From assembly GCA_037176725.1 (NCBI GenBank), contig JAZBRS010000060.1, positions 52,852,001 to 52,916,000 of the forward strand: a stretch of DNA of 64,000 bases, in the 5' to 3' direction. A program made the position numbers and the translations under genes. The number at the start of each line of letters is the position of its first letter. Position 1 is the stretch's first letter. The notes under the pieces are model-generated. The model had not been told where the DNA came from and made no database searches. It was given only the letters and a program-made list of their open reading frames with translations. Source of the stretch: Posidonia oceanica (lineage: Eukaryota > Streptophyta > Magnoliopsida > Alismatales > Posidoniaceae). Shown in pieces: positions 23,451-35,424 of the stretch.

Positions 23451-23869
23451 GCTGATTGTAAGAGAAACAAAACTACCAGAAATGATTGAGAGAAAGAGAG
23501 TGAGCGGAGAACAGCTGGTATTGTGTTCGGTATATCTGTCACGAAGCATCATAAAGCCTTTATATAGGCACATAAACATGGTAATAAATGAAATGTACAT
23601 TAGTTGAGTAATTTCTCTAGATGTGAGTACAAGCTTCACGTAGCTTCAACATTGGTCACTGGTGACGTGGGAAGAGTAAGTCGGTTGAGTTTTTTTTCTT
23701 TTTCTTTTTGAAAGGAAATCTAAGGTTTCAGAATAATAATATATCATTCAAAATATGGGTAACAACGAAGCCAGGTAGGTGCATTGGAAGAGTCCGAGAT
23801 AAGGTGCTGAGAAGGTTGAGAGCCGTCCTAGCAATGAGGTGCCCACAACCGTTTCCGTCTCGGAACACA
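23451..23869. other. Upstream region of the O-methyltransferase pseudogene
   Basis: Would contain the former promoter. No clear TATA box. A T-rich run (23688-23708) borders a segment similar to transposon debris. No gene seen. Confidence 0.4.
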
Positions 23870-24013
23870 AAATTAAAATATCCACGTCAACATCATGCTT
23901 GTGTAGTCTCATACGCAGCGTCACTCGCTTGACTAATTCGGGGCGTTTTGGGACTCATTTGTCATGACATTTCAGTATCACCTTGTCATTCGCTTGACTT
24001 CTGCGGCACGAAG
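23870..24013 (+). repeat. Direct repeat right of the O-methyltransferase pseudogene, split by the LINE
   Basis: Second copy of the repeat at 21356-21512. The LINE inserted 17 bp from its end; the last part of the repeat (GAAGCCAAAT) is found again at 29500-29509. Confidence 0.85.
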
Positions 24014-24169
24014 TCTTTGAGTTTGTCGATGAAATTTTTTGATTAAGTTCTCCTCTAAGACGGTTAAGGACGAGACACTTTAAACTTCAAGGGCTTTTCT
24101 TATTTCCCTGTCAGCGTCTTTTGTTTTATGGTATGTTCACTCTAATTCTATTTTCACACTTGGAGACGA

Positions 24170-25260
24170 AAATATGTGGATTAGGTTGGAGGGTGTCCTC
24201 CATCATCTGTGGAATGTTAATCTCTTTCACAAAATGGTAAATGACTTTATGGAACTTCTGGAGGTTGATCTTGGGATCGAACAAGCCAAGTTTAAGGATT
24301 CGCGAGGGTTAAAGTAGCCTTGTATATGGGTAAATCTCTCCTTGATGTTCGGTATTTTGTTTTTGCTAGAAATGTTTACCCTATTAGATTCTGTAGGAGT
24401 TGGGTCATCTGCTCTTCTAGTTCTTCATCTTAGGGTCCCAATTCTCTCTCTTTCTCTATGGGTTCGGCTTCTCAGAGAGGGAACCAGAAATCCTTTGGTC
24501 GACCCTTTAGAAACTCTAAGGGTTGGAGAGAGGATTCTGGTAGTCAAATAGTCAACTAGGGTAAGCATGTCTGGAAGTGTTCGGTTAACCCAGGTAAGAG
24601 TGCCAACTCGCAGGGTCTCGGTCAACACCATTCTGGGGCAATTGCTGGCTTCCATCAAAAGCAATCTATGGGGAAAGGGTTTTCTAAGTCCTGGGATACT
24701 TTTCCTTCTCAATAGTCGGAAGGTCCAAACTTGTCATCTTACTCTTTGCCTGTTGATAGTAGTGCTCATCATGTTAATGAGCAAGCTGTTATATTGGAAC
24801 CTTCTTTTGAGCAGAGCCGACCCTCTTCTATTGCTCCTGGGTCAAGGGTAGCTGCAAATCCTATTGAGGTCCCTACTATTATACCTTTGCCAAATTTAAT
24901 TCAGGCCACTAATGAGATTTTTCTGATAGCTGGTCAAGGAAAAAAAGGGTTGGTGGAAGAAAAACGTCGAAAAATAAATAAGGAAAAATTGAAGGCAGTT
25001 CTGGCTGCTATTGATGGCATGAAAGATGAGGATATGAAAGAAATACACTACGATCCATCCATATTCAACATATCTCCTCTCCCACTAATCCAGGTACTTC
25101 TTGTTTGGAAAATAGGCCTTTTTTCGATGCTATTGCTAGAAAAGAAATTTCTTCTCATCGTTATGATTCTGATTTTTTAGATTCCCATGTTTCAGTTGCT
25201 TCTCATGATTCCACATGCTTTAGTGATAAAAATGAAATGAATAATAGTATTTTCTCCTAG
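24170..25260 (+). pseudogene. LINE ORF1 (RNA-binding / DUF4283-like), broken
   Basis: Before 24330 broken frames show a WIRLEG...LHHLW pattern and further on YMGKSLLDVRYF, as in the DUF4283-type N-terminal domain of plant LINE ORF1 proteins. The longest open piece (24731-25180) is Ser/Pro-rich and then Lys/Glu-rich. Several stops and shifts are present. No CCHC knuckle could be found. ORF1 proteins coat LINE RNA. The call rests on weak pattern matches and position. Confidence 0.5.
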
Positions 25261-25438
25261 AAGTCTTCTGATAGTTTTGCTCAATTTTGTGGCAAAATAG
25301 GTATTACTCTTCATGATAAGGTAGAGGCTAAGAATTTTTTGAACACTATTCGGATACAGCACTCTATGCCTCCAGTTAATTTGGAGGAATATGGGAACTT
25401 GATGGAGTTCTTCGGGGCTCTATCTTTTTGATACATTT

Positions 25439-28400
25439 TTGTTTTTTATGATTATTTTGGCCTGGAATATAAGAGGTATGGGTAGTGGCTGCAAGCATCG
25501 GGAAGTTAGGAATGTTGTAAGGAGATACAAGTGTAATTTTCTTATCCTATGTGAAACTAAGTTGGATGCCCTCTCTTCTCCATTGCTTCGTTCCATTGGT
25601 GGAGGGAGATTAAATAATTGGGAGATCCTTCCTTCCCAAGGGGTCTCAGGAGGTATTCTTATTGGCTGGAATTCGTCTTTCTGTGATAAGGTGGAGTTTT
25701 TTAGGGGATCATTTTCGTTATCTGTTAGACTTTTAAATAAGATGGATAAATTTGATTGGTAGCTGACAGGTGTTTACGATCCCTGTGTAGCCAATATGAA
25801 ACAATCTTTTCTTGATGAATTGAGCAACTTGCAGTCCCTGGTATCTTCTCACTGGGTCCTGAGGGGTGATTTTAATATCACTAGATATTCCCATGAACAT
25901 TCTAGTAGAGTCCAGGTTTCTCCCATTATGACTGAGTTTAATAATTTTATTGCGTCTGCAAGCCTTGTAGACTTTTCTCCAACTAACTGTCTCTGTACTT
26001 CGTCAAATTTTCAAGTTACCTCGACTATGGTTAAGTTAGACAAATTCTTGGTCTCCCAGGGGTGGGAAGCACACATCCCTAGATCAATCTGTTGTGGGAA
26101 GGCTCGAATTATTTCTGACAATATCCCTATCCATCTGGAGTCTCAACCTCCAAGTTGGGGGCCCTTCCCATTTAAGTTTTACAAATCCTGGATGTTTAGA
26201 GAAGGATTTGAGGAGTTTATCAGAAACACTCTAGACAATATCTCCCTGGAAGCAAATGCTATACCATTGTTCTCAGCCAAACTTAAGAAGATTAAATTAG
26301 CCATCAAAGAATGGTTGTCTCCTAGAAGGATAGACCATCAGGCTAGATTATTAGAAATTGAGAACCTGGTCCAAGAGATAGACTTGTTGGCTGAATGTAA
26401 TACTCTTTCCCAAGATGACCTTAGCAGGAAACATAATCTTAGAGCTGAGCATTTTAATATTCTCTTGGAACTTGAAGTTTATTGGAAACAAAGGTCTAGA
26501 ATTCAATGGCTTAAGGAAGGAGATCTAAACACAACTTTCTTCCATAAAATGGTTAACTACAGGAGGAGGATCAATAATATATCATCCCTGATTATTGATG
26601 GAGTTCACACTGAGTCCCCTGTTATTATCTCACTGGCTATTGAGAATTTTTTCAAGTCACTATTCAACAAATCTGCTTGTCAGGGTGTGTCCCTAAACTG
26701 GGATTATCTAATACCTGATAAAATTGTGGATCCTGCAAAATTGGTGGTTCCTTTCACTAAAGAAGAAATAAAATCAAGTGAAGACTCTTTGCCAAGGGAG
26801 AAATCCTCAGGTCCGGATGGTTTTCCCTTGTGCTTTTATCATCACTTTTGGATGAATCTTAAGGGTGATATTATTGAAATGTTTGAGCAGTTTTATCAGG
26901 CAGAGGATGCAAATACTCTCAGGAGTATAAACCAAACCTTTATTACATTGATCCCTAAAAAGGCTCAAGTTGTAAAAATCCAAGATTTTAGATCCATTAG
27001 TCTTTTGAAAGGTAGCTACAAAATTATCTCTAAATGCCTTGCTACTAGGTTCAGCCCCATTTTAAACAATATCCTGGATGAATCCCAAAGTGCCTTTCTC
27101 CCAGGTCGGAGTATTAGTGATTGTTTTCTTGTGGCTCAAGAAACCCTCTATTTTATGCATTCATCCCATTCCTCGGGTCTGATGTTGAAGTTAGACTTTG
27201 AAAAAGCCTTCGATAATATTAATTGGGACTTTCTTATACAGGCCCTGATAGGACTGGGGTGTGATATGAAATGGGTAAACTAGGTCAAAATGTGTATCAG
27301 TTCTGCTAGGTTTTCAATCCTAGTTAATGACTCTTCTAGAGGTTTCTTTGGGGCTTCAAATGGTTTAAGGCAAGGAGTTCCAATCTCTCATCTATTGTTC
27401 ATTGTTGCAGCTCATGTACTTAATAGAATGCTGACTTTGGGAGTATCAAATAACCTCATTAAAGGAATTCAATTTCCTCATAGGGGGCCTCATGTATTGA
27501 ATATCCAATATGCGGATGATACTCTCATTTTCTTGTCCCCAGAAGAGGAGGGAATCATTAATCTTAAAAGGATCCTAGGTTGTTTTCAGACATGTTCCGG
27601 ACTTAAAATAAATTTCAGCAGGTCCTCCCTTACTGGCATTATGATGTCTGATGAGCAGGTGAATAGATTTAGTTCTATCCATGGTTGCAGTTCTTCAGAG
27701 TTGTCTATTGTATAGTTGGGTTTGCCTTTGCACTTCAAAAAGGCATCGTATAAGGATTGGGCTCCAGTATTGGACAAGGTAACTGCTAAGATGGATACAT
27801 GGAAGGTAAATTATTTGTCTATGGAAGGTAGGCTTACACTAATAAATTCTGTCCTTACTGTTATACCTACATACTATTTGTCTGTGCTTCATTTACCTAA
27901 GAGGGTGGAGGTGGAAAATGATCGTATCCGTAGGTGATTCCTATGGAATAATCGAACTTCATCTAATTCTAGTTATTGTTTGGCAAAATAAAGGAATATC
28001 TGTCGTAGTAAATCTCAGGATGGGTTAGGAATTATTGACCTGAGTAACTTTAATATAGCTCTGAAATGCAAACATTTATGGAATCTTCTAGGTGAAGTTC
28101 AGAAAATTAATGGCCTAGTTTAGCTACTAAAAGATACTGTGCTTGGAACAACTTTGGTGCTCTTCTTAATAGGGCGTCTAATGCGGCCTCCTCAATCTGG
28201 AAGGAATTAAAAAAATGCTTCCCTATTGTCAATATGCTTTCCTCCGTTTCGTTAAGGAATGGTAAGAATATTATCTTTTGGGAGAATAAGTGATTTGGGG
28301 ATCTAGCTTTGAAAAATGTATGGCCATTTTTATATTCCATTGCTAGAAAAAAGAAATGCTCGGCTGAGACTATACTTAAGAATTATTCTGAAAGACGATT

Positions 28401-28951
28401 AGATATTTTCTTTGTTAACTTTGACTATTTAAATTTTTTCCATTCTTCTAGTGAGTTGCATGACTTTATTGTGACAATGGATTCGGTCCAACTTCAGTTG
28501 GGGATTGATAGAGTAGAATGGTTTCTAACTTCAAATAGGCAATTTTCTGTAAAGAGTTGTTATGATTTTCTTAATGATGGGGGTCTCCGCTCCAAGTACT
28601 TGGTGGACATATGGAAGGTTGTTGTCCCTCTAAAGGTTAAAGTTTTTGCTTAGTTGGCAACCCATGATAAAACTTTATCTAGAGAAAGATTAGGCAGGAG
28701 AGGGTGGACTAGGTCCCAGATTTGTGAGATTTGTGGGTTGCATGTCGAATCCAATACTCATATTTTTTTACATTGTCCTTTTACTAATAACATTTGGGAA
28801 TTTTTCTTGTCCGACACAGCTAGCATCTTGGATACTCACATCTCAGATGTTTTTTCTTTATTTCAATTCTCAAAATTCAATGTTACTCGACAATGTTGGT
28901 GCATTATGGTGTTATCTATCCTGTGGTCTGTATGGCTAATAGAAATGCTGT
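25439..28951 (+). pseudogene. LINE ORF2 (endonuclease-reverse transcriptase), broken
   Basis: The apurinic-endonuclease-like domain begins IILAWNIRGMGS, has ILCETKLD, and continues to LRGDFNITRY (25439-26150). Its catalytic SDH motif near 26115 reads SDN, so it is altered. The reverse transcriptase follows with SGPDGF (26810), FRSISLLKG, SAFLPGRSISD, LKLDFEKAFD, GLRQGVPISH (27365) and the YADDTL catalytic box (27511). A C-terminal zf-RVT domain has WKVVVPLKVKVFA, CEICG and THIFLHCPF (28590-28790). Stops interrupt one and the same frame at 25760, 27281 and 27713, a further stop lies near 27936, and the frame shifts between 27937 and 28309. Non-functional. Confidence 0.9.
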
Positions 28952-29502
28952 GATTTTCAGAAACAAGAGAAGCAACCTAGCCTTACTTTTTTTTTTCAAA
29001 TCTTTCACTTTGCTACTATGTGGGCAGAAACTATTTTAGCAGGACATACTTCTACGGCCTCGTCGGTTTCTCATGCAATCCATCAGTTGCATCAAGATTG
29101 AGATCTATCCCAGGCGGCAATTGTCAAATGCTGAGGAGCATGTTGTTGGGGATGCTTTGGTTGTCTCTTGAGAAGTTGAATTGGATCTTCTGGTCCCTAA
29201 TCCGTCGATTGCTGAATCAGGCAATTAAGAGTTTTAATTTTATACTACTGTAGTTTTTGTGGACTGTATTATTATTCAGCCATATTCTCTTTGGTTGTGA
29301 ACATGTTTGCTTTTTTCCTTGTCTATTATTGGTGTGTATAGTTTTGTTTCTCTAGTGTTGGTGATTTGAATGCATACTTCCCCAATTTTTGTTGGACATT
29401 AAATACTTTATAATTTTTGATTACTTGACAATGATACCCATAGTCAAGTATATATAATAGATATTCCTACTGTTTACAAAAAAAAACTTCTGCGGCACGA
29501 AG

Positions 29503-29920
29503 CCAAATCCCACCATATGCAACCCTACATTAGGTATGGATGCAAAAGTAACAATACAAGTTTCCCAAAAAAAAAAAAAAACAATCGTACATCCAAACCG
29601 TCTATTGTACACCATACATGAAGAAAGGTGGTAATCTCCCACCATCAATGTCAATGAAGAGATCTACGGGCATTACATATGGAGGATGGAATCAGATCAC
29701 CAACATTTAAATATTGGGTTAAAATCTAATAAAATATGAGTTAATATAATATCAATTAAAGTATTATAGGCTATTTTGTAATCAGTCTTATTGAAAGTGA
29801 TCTATTTAGTTTTGGATTGAGTCTATTGACATCTTAAGTAGTGTGGGTTGATTGTATAGAGACTATTTGACATATTTCTATTTGTTAATGGGTCGATTAG
29901 AAATATGTAAAAATATATAT
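29503..29920. other. Non-coding DNA after the LINE
   Basis: Begins with the tail of the direct repeat (GCCAAAT). Contains a 15-base A run (29566-29581). From about 29690 it is AT-rich sequence that may be the LTR of the copia remnant. No gene. Confidence 0.4.
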
Positions 29921-30387
29921 TCTATAAATAGGAGTTAGGATCCCTAAATCCTAAACCCTATACTTTTACCTCTTTTCTCTCTCACCCTATCCTAAGAAAG
30001 ACAAAGAACAATAGAGGTGTGTGGTGGTTTGGAATTTTGACTCCTATGCTTGTGATCAAGAGTGCTTTTTCGATTTTCACATGGATTCAGGTACTCTTCT
30101 GCATATATCAAATAATTTCTTCAGTAAATGCATCTGCTTCAATAACTACCAACATTAATTCAATTTCTTTACTTAATGGCACAAATTTCAAGTATTGGAA
30201 AGAGAACGTTATGATTGTTTTGTAGTGCATGGATCTAGATTTAGCCCTAAGGACAGAACAACCCCCTACTTTTGAGTCGGATAGTTTAGCTGAGGACAAG
30301 AAAGCTTATAAAATGTATGAGCATTCCAATCAGCTAAGTCTGATGATCATGAAGCATGTCATTCCAGAAACCTTTAGAGGTACATTG
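29921..30387 (+). pseudogene. copia element 5' remnant: TATA region and start of gag
   Basis: TCTATAAATAGGAG at 29921 is a good TATA box. It is followed by a pyrimidine-rich leader (CCCTAAACCCTATACTTTTACC). Gag-like coding then runs from about 30110: SISLLNGTNFKYWKENVMIVL, a TAG at 30223, then in the same frame CMDLDLALRTEQPPTFESD, SLMIMKHVIPETFRGTL. This pattern (LNGTN...W, MDLDLALR, F.G) is typical of the gag-like UBN2/DUF4219 part of copia proteins. It stops abruptly at 30387 where a CACTA end begins. No protease, integrase or RT remains. Confidence 0.7.
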
Positions 30388-31048
30388 CACTAGTAGAATA
30401 CCCTTCATAGATGACGGTTCAAACCATCAGATTAATTAGCTATTTTTGATGGTTTCCACCATCAATCAATACTTATGTGATAGTTTCAACCGTCAGAAAA
30501 TTAGTGTCGCCCAAATAGTGTCATTTAATTAATTCCTTGATGGTTGACAATGTCAAGAAATTGAATTTTAAAATTTGAGGGAAGACTTTTTTGATGGGTG
30601 GAACTATTAGAAAGTTATGCATTTCTTGACAGGTTCGTCAAGTATAACCGTCAGGTAATTTTTTTTTTTTACGATTTAACTCATCAGTTAAATGCTTAAA
30701 TTAAAAAAAATACATAAAATAAAAATGAAAATGCACATTTTTTTAACAAAGGTCTTGATGAGTTACATTGGAAATGCACATTAGAATGGAACTATGTAAA
30801 ATTAAATTAAAGACAATAATATTAATGTCTTCCATCAGAAAAACTTTCTATATATACATGACATATCCATCTTATTCATGGACATGGTAATTACACAAAT
30901 AGTTTATGAATACAACAATAGTGGGATGGATCCTAGATGTACAACTATAGTTGCTAAGATGGTACTCTTTTTGTTTGTTTCTATCATAAGTTACAGATTG
31001 TGTAAAATAAGCAATTGAGAAAACTAGCTAGAAACATATTGCTTGTTC

Positions 31049-31434
31049 CTATCCAATGTGGTGATCAAGGCATGACCTCATAATTATTTCTTGACAACGT
31101 GAGCATGGTGTCCGAGGTTTATTCTCGCTTGGCTTCTCCATTTTCTTTCTTTTTGGTCTCAACGTGAATTCTAGGTTGGCTGCTTGCACTGCTTCATGAC
31201 ACCAATTCATGCATAAGATACAGAAATTTTTTAGTGTAAGAAATATTTGAGATAAAAACACAAGGTAACATAGTAAGTGTGTGTAACCACAGAAAAAAAA
31301 TTGAGATTTCAAATTTTGTAAATTCACCTTTGTTTACATGTGTGGCTGCACAGAAGTTCTTCCTCACAAATCATTCGACAAGATGGACACGCTCCATAGT
31401 GACATTCGTGTTTCTGGCACAAGTTATCAAATTC
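31049..31434 (-). pseudogene. NF-X1-type zinc-finger gene fragment (two exon pieces) inside the CACTA element
   Basis: Minus-strand reading from about 31434: CQKHECHYGACPSC, then MICEEELLCSHTCKQR, a Cys/His spacing typical of NF-X1-type zinc fingers. It ends at a splice-donor-like AG|GTGAAT (31327). After a short AT-rich gap a second piece (31204-31049) reads CHEAVQAANLEFTLRPKRKK, TPCSRCQEIIMRSC, DHHIG and then a stop. This looks like adjacent exons of a plant NFXL gene (NFXL2-like) captured by the transposon. NFXL proteins are nuclear regulators with a RING-like N-terminus. Here only a central part is present and it is unlikely to make a protein. The assignment is from motif recall; a database search would settle it. 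Confidence 0.5.
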
Positions 31435-32555
31435 AGCAAGTTAGAAAGCTAAAACATATAATTACATAGTTGAAAGAGAAATTTCTCAATGTCCCACTAT
31501 CAGTAGGTGATCGTCCATGTAAACAAAGGTGAGTCTGCTTCTATAGAATAGCCATGTAAATTCTCAATCCGGGTGAGTCTACTTGTATAGAACAGCCATG
31601 TAAACTCTATAGAACAAAGGTGAGTCTTCATCCATGTAAATTCTCAATGTCAACATGTATGTAGGTCTGATAACTGAGTTATCTATTATAGTGTGCTCTA
31701 CAATGCTAATAAATGCTTATCGAATAACATCACAAATACATATCTCGTTAATTTTCAAGAAGGATAATGGAATCTGAACACCCAAATACAATTATACAGC
31801 CCTACCTAATTATTTGACATGCACTCTCATCTATGCAGCGACTCATCTCATCGAGATGAACAGCTAGGTAGTGCTTAAAACAAAATATCTAATCATGAGG
31901 CAATTTGGAATGGTTCAGATAACAAAAAAGATGCTCATATGTATCGTGATGCTACTTCAATACGACCTAGCTTGATGCTTAAATGACATATGTATGCATC
32001 CTTTGTTCTATACCGTGATGCTACTTCAATACTCATGCCTAAATTACAGACGGTATGACAGTCTGTAATTATCTTGATGCTTATGTACAAAAAAGGAATG
32101 GTCCAACACAAATAACTCCCAAGCAATACCCATATGCTTGATGCTATTTGGACACTCGATCGGAATCATTGGCATGGATATTTTTTCAATATGATAACAA
32201 AAAAGGACCAAACAGTTGTTGGGAAGAAACTCTTATAGGCTACATATATAAAGAGATTGTCCAGCAATCATACCTAGGAGTGTCTTCTTTTCCCCTTCTT
32301 TATATGTCACCTGTCCATCAGGCTCCTGCAAGAGGGGAAGGTGTACAAATGAAACTTCTAGTCAATCCATTCATAAATGGGGTTACTTACGTACGTAGCT
32401 CCAGTTACATATACATATATATACACATACATGCATGCATGATTTACCTGCAGCTTAATGAACTCGGGAACTCTGTAGCCTTCACTTCAACAGATCAAGA
32501 TAACAACCAGAGAAGAAGAAGACATTTAACAAAATACCAACCAGAAATTTAACTA

Positions 32556-32586
32556 GAGAAGAAGAAGAAGAAGAAGAAGAAGAAGA
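32556..32586 (+). repeat. (GAA)n microsatellite
   Basis: About ten uninterrupted GAA/AAG triplets, embedded in a GAAGA-rich stretch. Confidence 0.9.
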
Positions 32587-32633
32587 TAACAATCAGATAT
32601 CTTAAAGTATATACCAAGAGAAGATAAATAAAT

Positions 32634-32658
32634 AAATATATATATATATATATATATA
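32634..32658 (+). repeat. (TA)n microsatellite
   Basis: About twelve TA dinucleotides following an AAATAAATAAA run. Short ACCAAGAGAAGATAACAA units repeat on both sides (32610-32720). Confidence 0.9.
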
Positions 32659-32838
32659 CCAAGAGAAGATAACAATCCAAGAGAAAGACAATCCAGTACA
32701 TTTAACAATCAAAGAAGAAGACAACAATCAAAGAAGAGTCAATCCAGTATACCAACCAAAGAAGAATTTCCTTACAGTTTTTATATCAACTAAAAGTATT
32801 TACTTATAGTTTTTATCAACTAGAAGATCATATGCTGT

Positions 32839-35088
32839 TGTAGACACTCCAATCTGACACTCAATCGGCGGATTTCATCTTGAAGAGCGTGCTCAGAAAC
32901 GGCAGACCCCACCTTTGATTCAAGTCTAACCCAAAACCCTCCAAACCTACCCAAGCCCATTTTATACCAAAGCCTAGGCCCACTAGCAGCTCAACAAACC
33001 CTGCAACAGGCCCCGTTGAGACTGAGAGCCCTTGTCGCCTATCGTAGCGGTGACTAGTGCTGTCGCCCCTTATAGAGGCGACTGGTGTTGTCGCTATGTA
33101 GAGCGGCGACAAACCTACAACTTCTTCTCCCAACCGTGCCATTTTCAAACCCGCCGCGTGCGCTGACCGACCACTTACTCACCGTCACCTCCGGAAGACT
33201 TTCGCGATCGGCCACTTACTTCCTATCAACGGCACTTACTTCCCGTCCCCTTTGACCTACGACGACCTCCTGCCACCGTCCTTCCCATGCAGAGCTCGCC
33301 GTTAAAACCCACGAAACCCAACACTTTTTTCCGACCGACAATCACACCAAAATTTGGAGAACACCAGCGACCACCTAGCCTCCCTGAGTGATCCAGAGCG
33401 TTCCCTTATGCGTGATTGAGCTTCCCGAGTGTTCCCCAGCCTCCTAGCCGCCTTCGAGTTTGCCGTCCGTCCACAGAACCCATCACTGCCAGTCGGCAAC
33501 GCGACCGCACTCTCCAGCCACACTACAGTGCCTCCAACCAATCAAACACCTCCTACACGATCCCCGGACGTCCCTGAGTGCAGCCCAACCCCGCCGAGTC
33601 GTTGCCGCTGCCCCTTGTGTTGTCGTAGCTCTGGCCGATCTCATCGCCGATGACCCGCGTCGGGAGGCAAAGCCGAGCCCCCGTATAGGTGCGAAACCGT
33701 TCCTCCTCCTTCCTCGGACCTCCCTTAAGCTCCCTCGATCCTCTCCGAGCACCGTGGTGGCATCTAGCAACCTGTCCGCCTTCCACAAGGCCGTCGAATG
33801 CGGACGTCGCCGGCGAAAAGAGGTGGAGGTGGGGAGAGAGATCCACATGTCCATTTTCGATTTTAAATGTATGTGTGTGTTTTTGGGAATGCCGTCGAGC
33901 TTCCCCGATCCTTAGTTGTATTTTTAGCATTGCCGGCGGCGTGGGATTTGGCAATGAAGCCCGGCCATAGGACTGCCAGGTGTGTCGCTGCTTCTAGCAG
34001 CGACTAGACTGTAATTTTGGCAGTCCTTCAGCCGGACTTTGCACTGGTGTATCTCATGACCCCGGCACTCATTTTTTGTAAAATAACTGCATGAATGTAT
34101 TCCCCTATATGCCATCTAGATCTGTATGTGTTTGTTTGCTTGTTTTACAATCGTTTGCATGACTAGATCGGCCGGCGAAGTTCACTGCCTGGCCTGCCTG
34201 AAGCAGCCTTGGCCGCCAGTCGGAGCGGCGACATGTGCCGTCGCTGCGCATACCGGCGACATTCACTGTCACCGGGGTGACCGGCAACACAGGCCAGGGT
34301 TCAGGCATTGGACTGAGCCCCTTTGTTTGCCACCTTGTTCTGGACTCACTTTGCTCAGATTTCGTTTCCCTGTTTTGTTTATCATTGCGTTATGCTATTT
34401 CAACTTCTGTTAGTCGTTTCGGCATGGTTTTACTAAACTTAGCATGTTTTACGAATATTTGTTGCATGCCACCCCCTTGCATTTGCATGGTTTTCCTCCG
34501 ACATTTTATTTCACGCTTGCATTGCATCTAGGGCAATAATGCTTACTGTTTGGACTTCTTTAGAACCGTGGTATGCCCGATTTAGATACCAACAGCGTCA
34601 CTGAGTACATAGATCGCGTGTTTTGTTTTTCCCTCATGTATCATGGCATTAAGCATGTAATTAAGCATACATTTGAGCATGTTAAGCATTCATAGCATGG
34701 CATCGCATTATCGCCTACGGGCGTACAGTTAAAGGCAAGCACTGCCGACATTCTCGCATATGCGAGCGAAAAGCTTAGAAAGACTGATTTCAGGTATATC
34801 GAGGGTGCCTAATACCTTCCCCGTGCATAACAAGAGTCCTTACCCTTTCTCTTGGCCCACAATGACCATTATGCCCTTATCCTAGGCACGAGTCATATTT
34901 TGCATGACATAGCACACATTCACATGTTTTCTCATGCTTTCTTCGGTTTTCCTCATCTTCCGATTTAATAGACTAGGTGCCAACTCCGTTATTGCTTTAT
35001 CTTTTATTTTCTTCGCCGTTCTCCGTGACCTCTCTTTTTCGCTCGTGCCAGTCGATCCGGCATCGCGGTTTGAGGCATGGTTACGACA
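32839..35088 (+). mobile_element. Tat-type LTR A, first unit of the tandem LTR-leader array
   Basis: Starts TGTAGACACTCC and ends GGTTACGACA, followed by a PBS. Landmarks in order: a CGGCAGACCCCAC motif (32905), GTCGCC/GGCGAC heptamers (33033-33115), a GC-rich Pro/Arg-codon-like block (33150-33900) that gives spurious ORFs on both strands, more heptamers (34205-34262), the conserved GGTGCCTAA block (34763-34890) and an internal PBS-like TGCCAACTCCG (34979). U5 is about 60 bp shorter than in LTR B. The left flank is the CACTA fragment. Confidence 0.75.
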
Positions 35089-35090
35089 GC

Positions 35091-35108
35091 TGGCGAATCC
35101 GCTAGGGA
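35091..35108 (+). promoter_or_regulatory. tRNA-Arg PBS after LTR A
   Basis: TGGCGAATCCGCTAGGGA, two mismatches to TGGCGACTCCGCTGGGGA, two bases after the LTR terminus. Confidence 0.75.
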
Positions 35109-35424
35109 TGCAAGACTCCGGCTTTCATTTTGGCTTTCCACTCGCATGGTTTTTTCGCTTGTGCATGCCTTGCCTGCTTGCCTGTTTGCTTATCCATGCT
35201 TTATTTCTTGCTTAATGCCATGCCTAAATACTTGCTTGATGCAATAATACATGCCTTTTGAGTGGCGAATGTTTTGTTTTACACAAATGCTATGCCACTA
35301 TACATGCACATGCCATGTATACATGCCTTTTGATGTGATGAATGTTTTCTTTCACCATCATGCACACAACACTTACACATGCCATGCACATGCATTTTGC
35401 CTTGGTATATGATTGCTTGCATGT
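35109..35424 (+). other. Element leader after LTR A
   Basis: Begins AAGACTCCGGCTTTC and is rich in CATGCC and TGCCTTTTG units. It is closely similar to the leaders at 37788-38107 and 40827-41236 and stops at the same point, where the next LTR begins. No coding sequence. Confidence 0.75.

Larger units (their letters stand above)
24014..29485 (+). mobile_element. L1-type LINE, near full length, decayed
   Basis: Bounded by a perfect 17-bp target duplication ACTTCTGCGGCACGAAG (23997-24013 and 29486-29502) with an A run (29478-29486) just before the right copy. This is the signature of target-primed reverse transcription. It contains an ORF1 region and an ORF2 with endonuclease, reverse transcriptase and a zf-RVT domain. 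It is 5.47 kb long, consistent with an insertion that kept most or all of its 5' end. Multiple stops and at least one shift make it inactive. Confidence 0.93.
30388..32838 (+). mobile_element. CACTA (En/Spm) transposon end with captured DNA, truncated
   Basis: Starts CACTAGTAGAAT, the canonical CACTA-superfamily terminus, inside a copia gag. The first ~250 bp carry subterminal repeats in both orientations around GACGGTT, ACCGTCAG and GATGGTT (30412, 30440, 30494, 30543, 30645), the expected transposase-binding array. No inverse terminus (ATTCTACTAGTG) was found before the Tat LTR at 32839, so the right end is lost. No transposase is seen. The interior carries a zinc-finger gene fragment on the minus strand. 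Confidence 0.7.
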
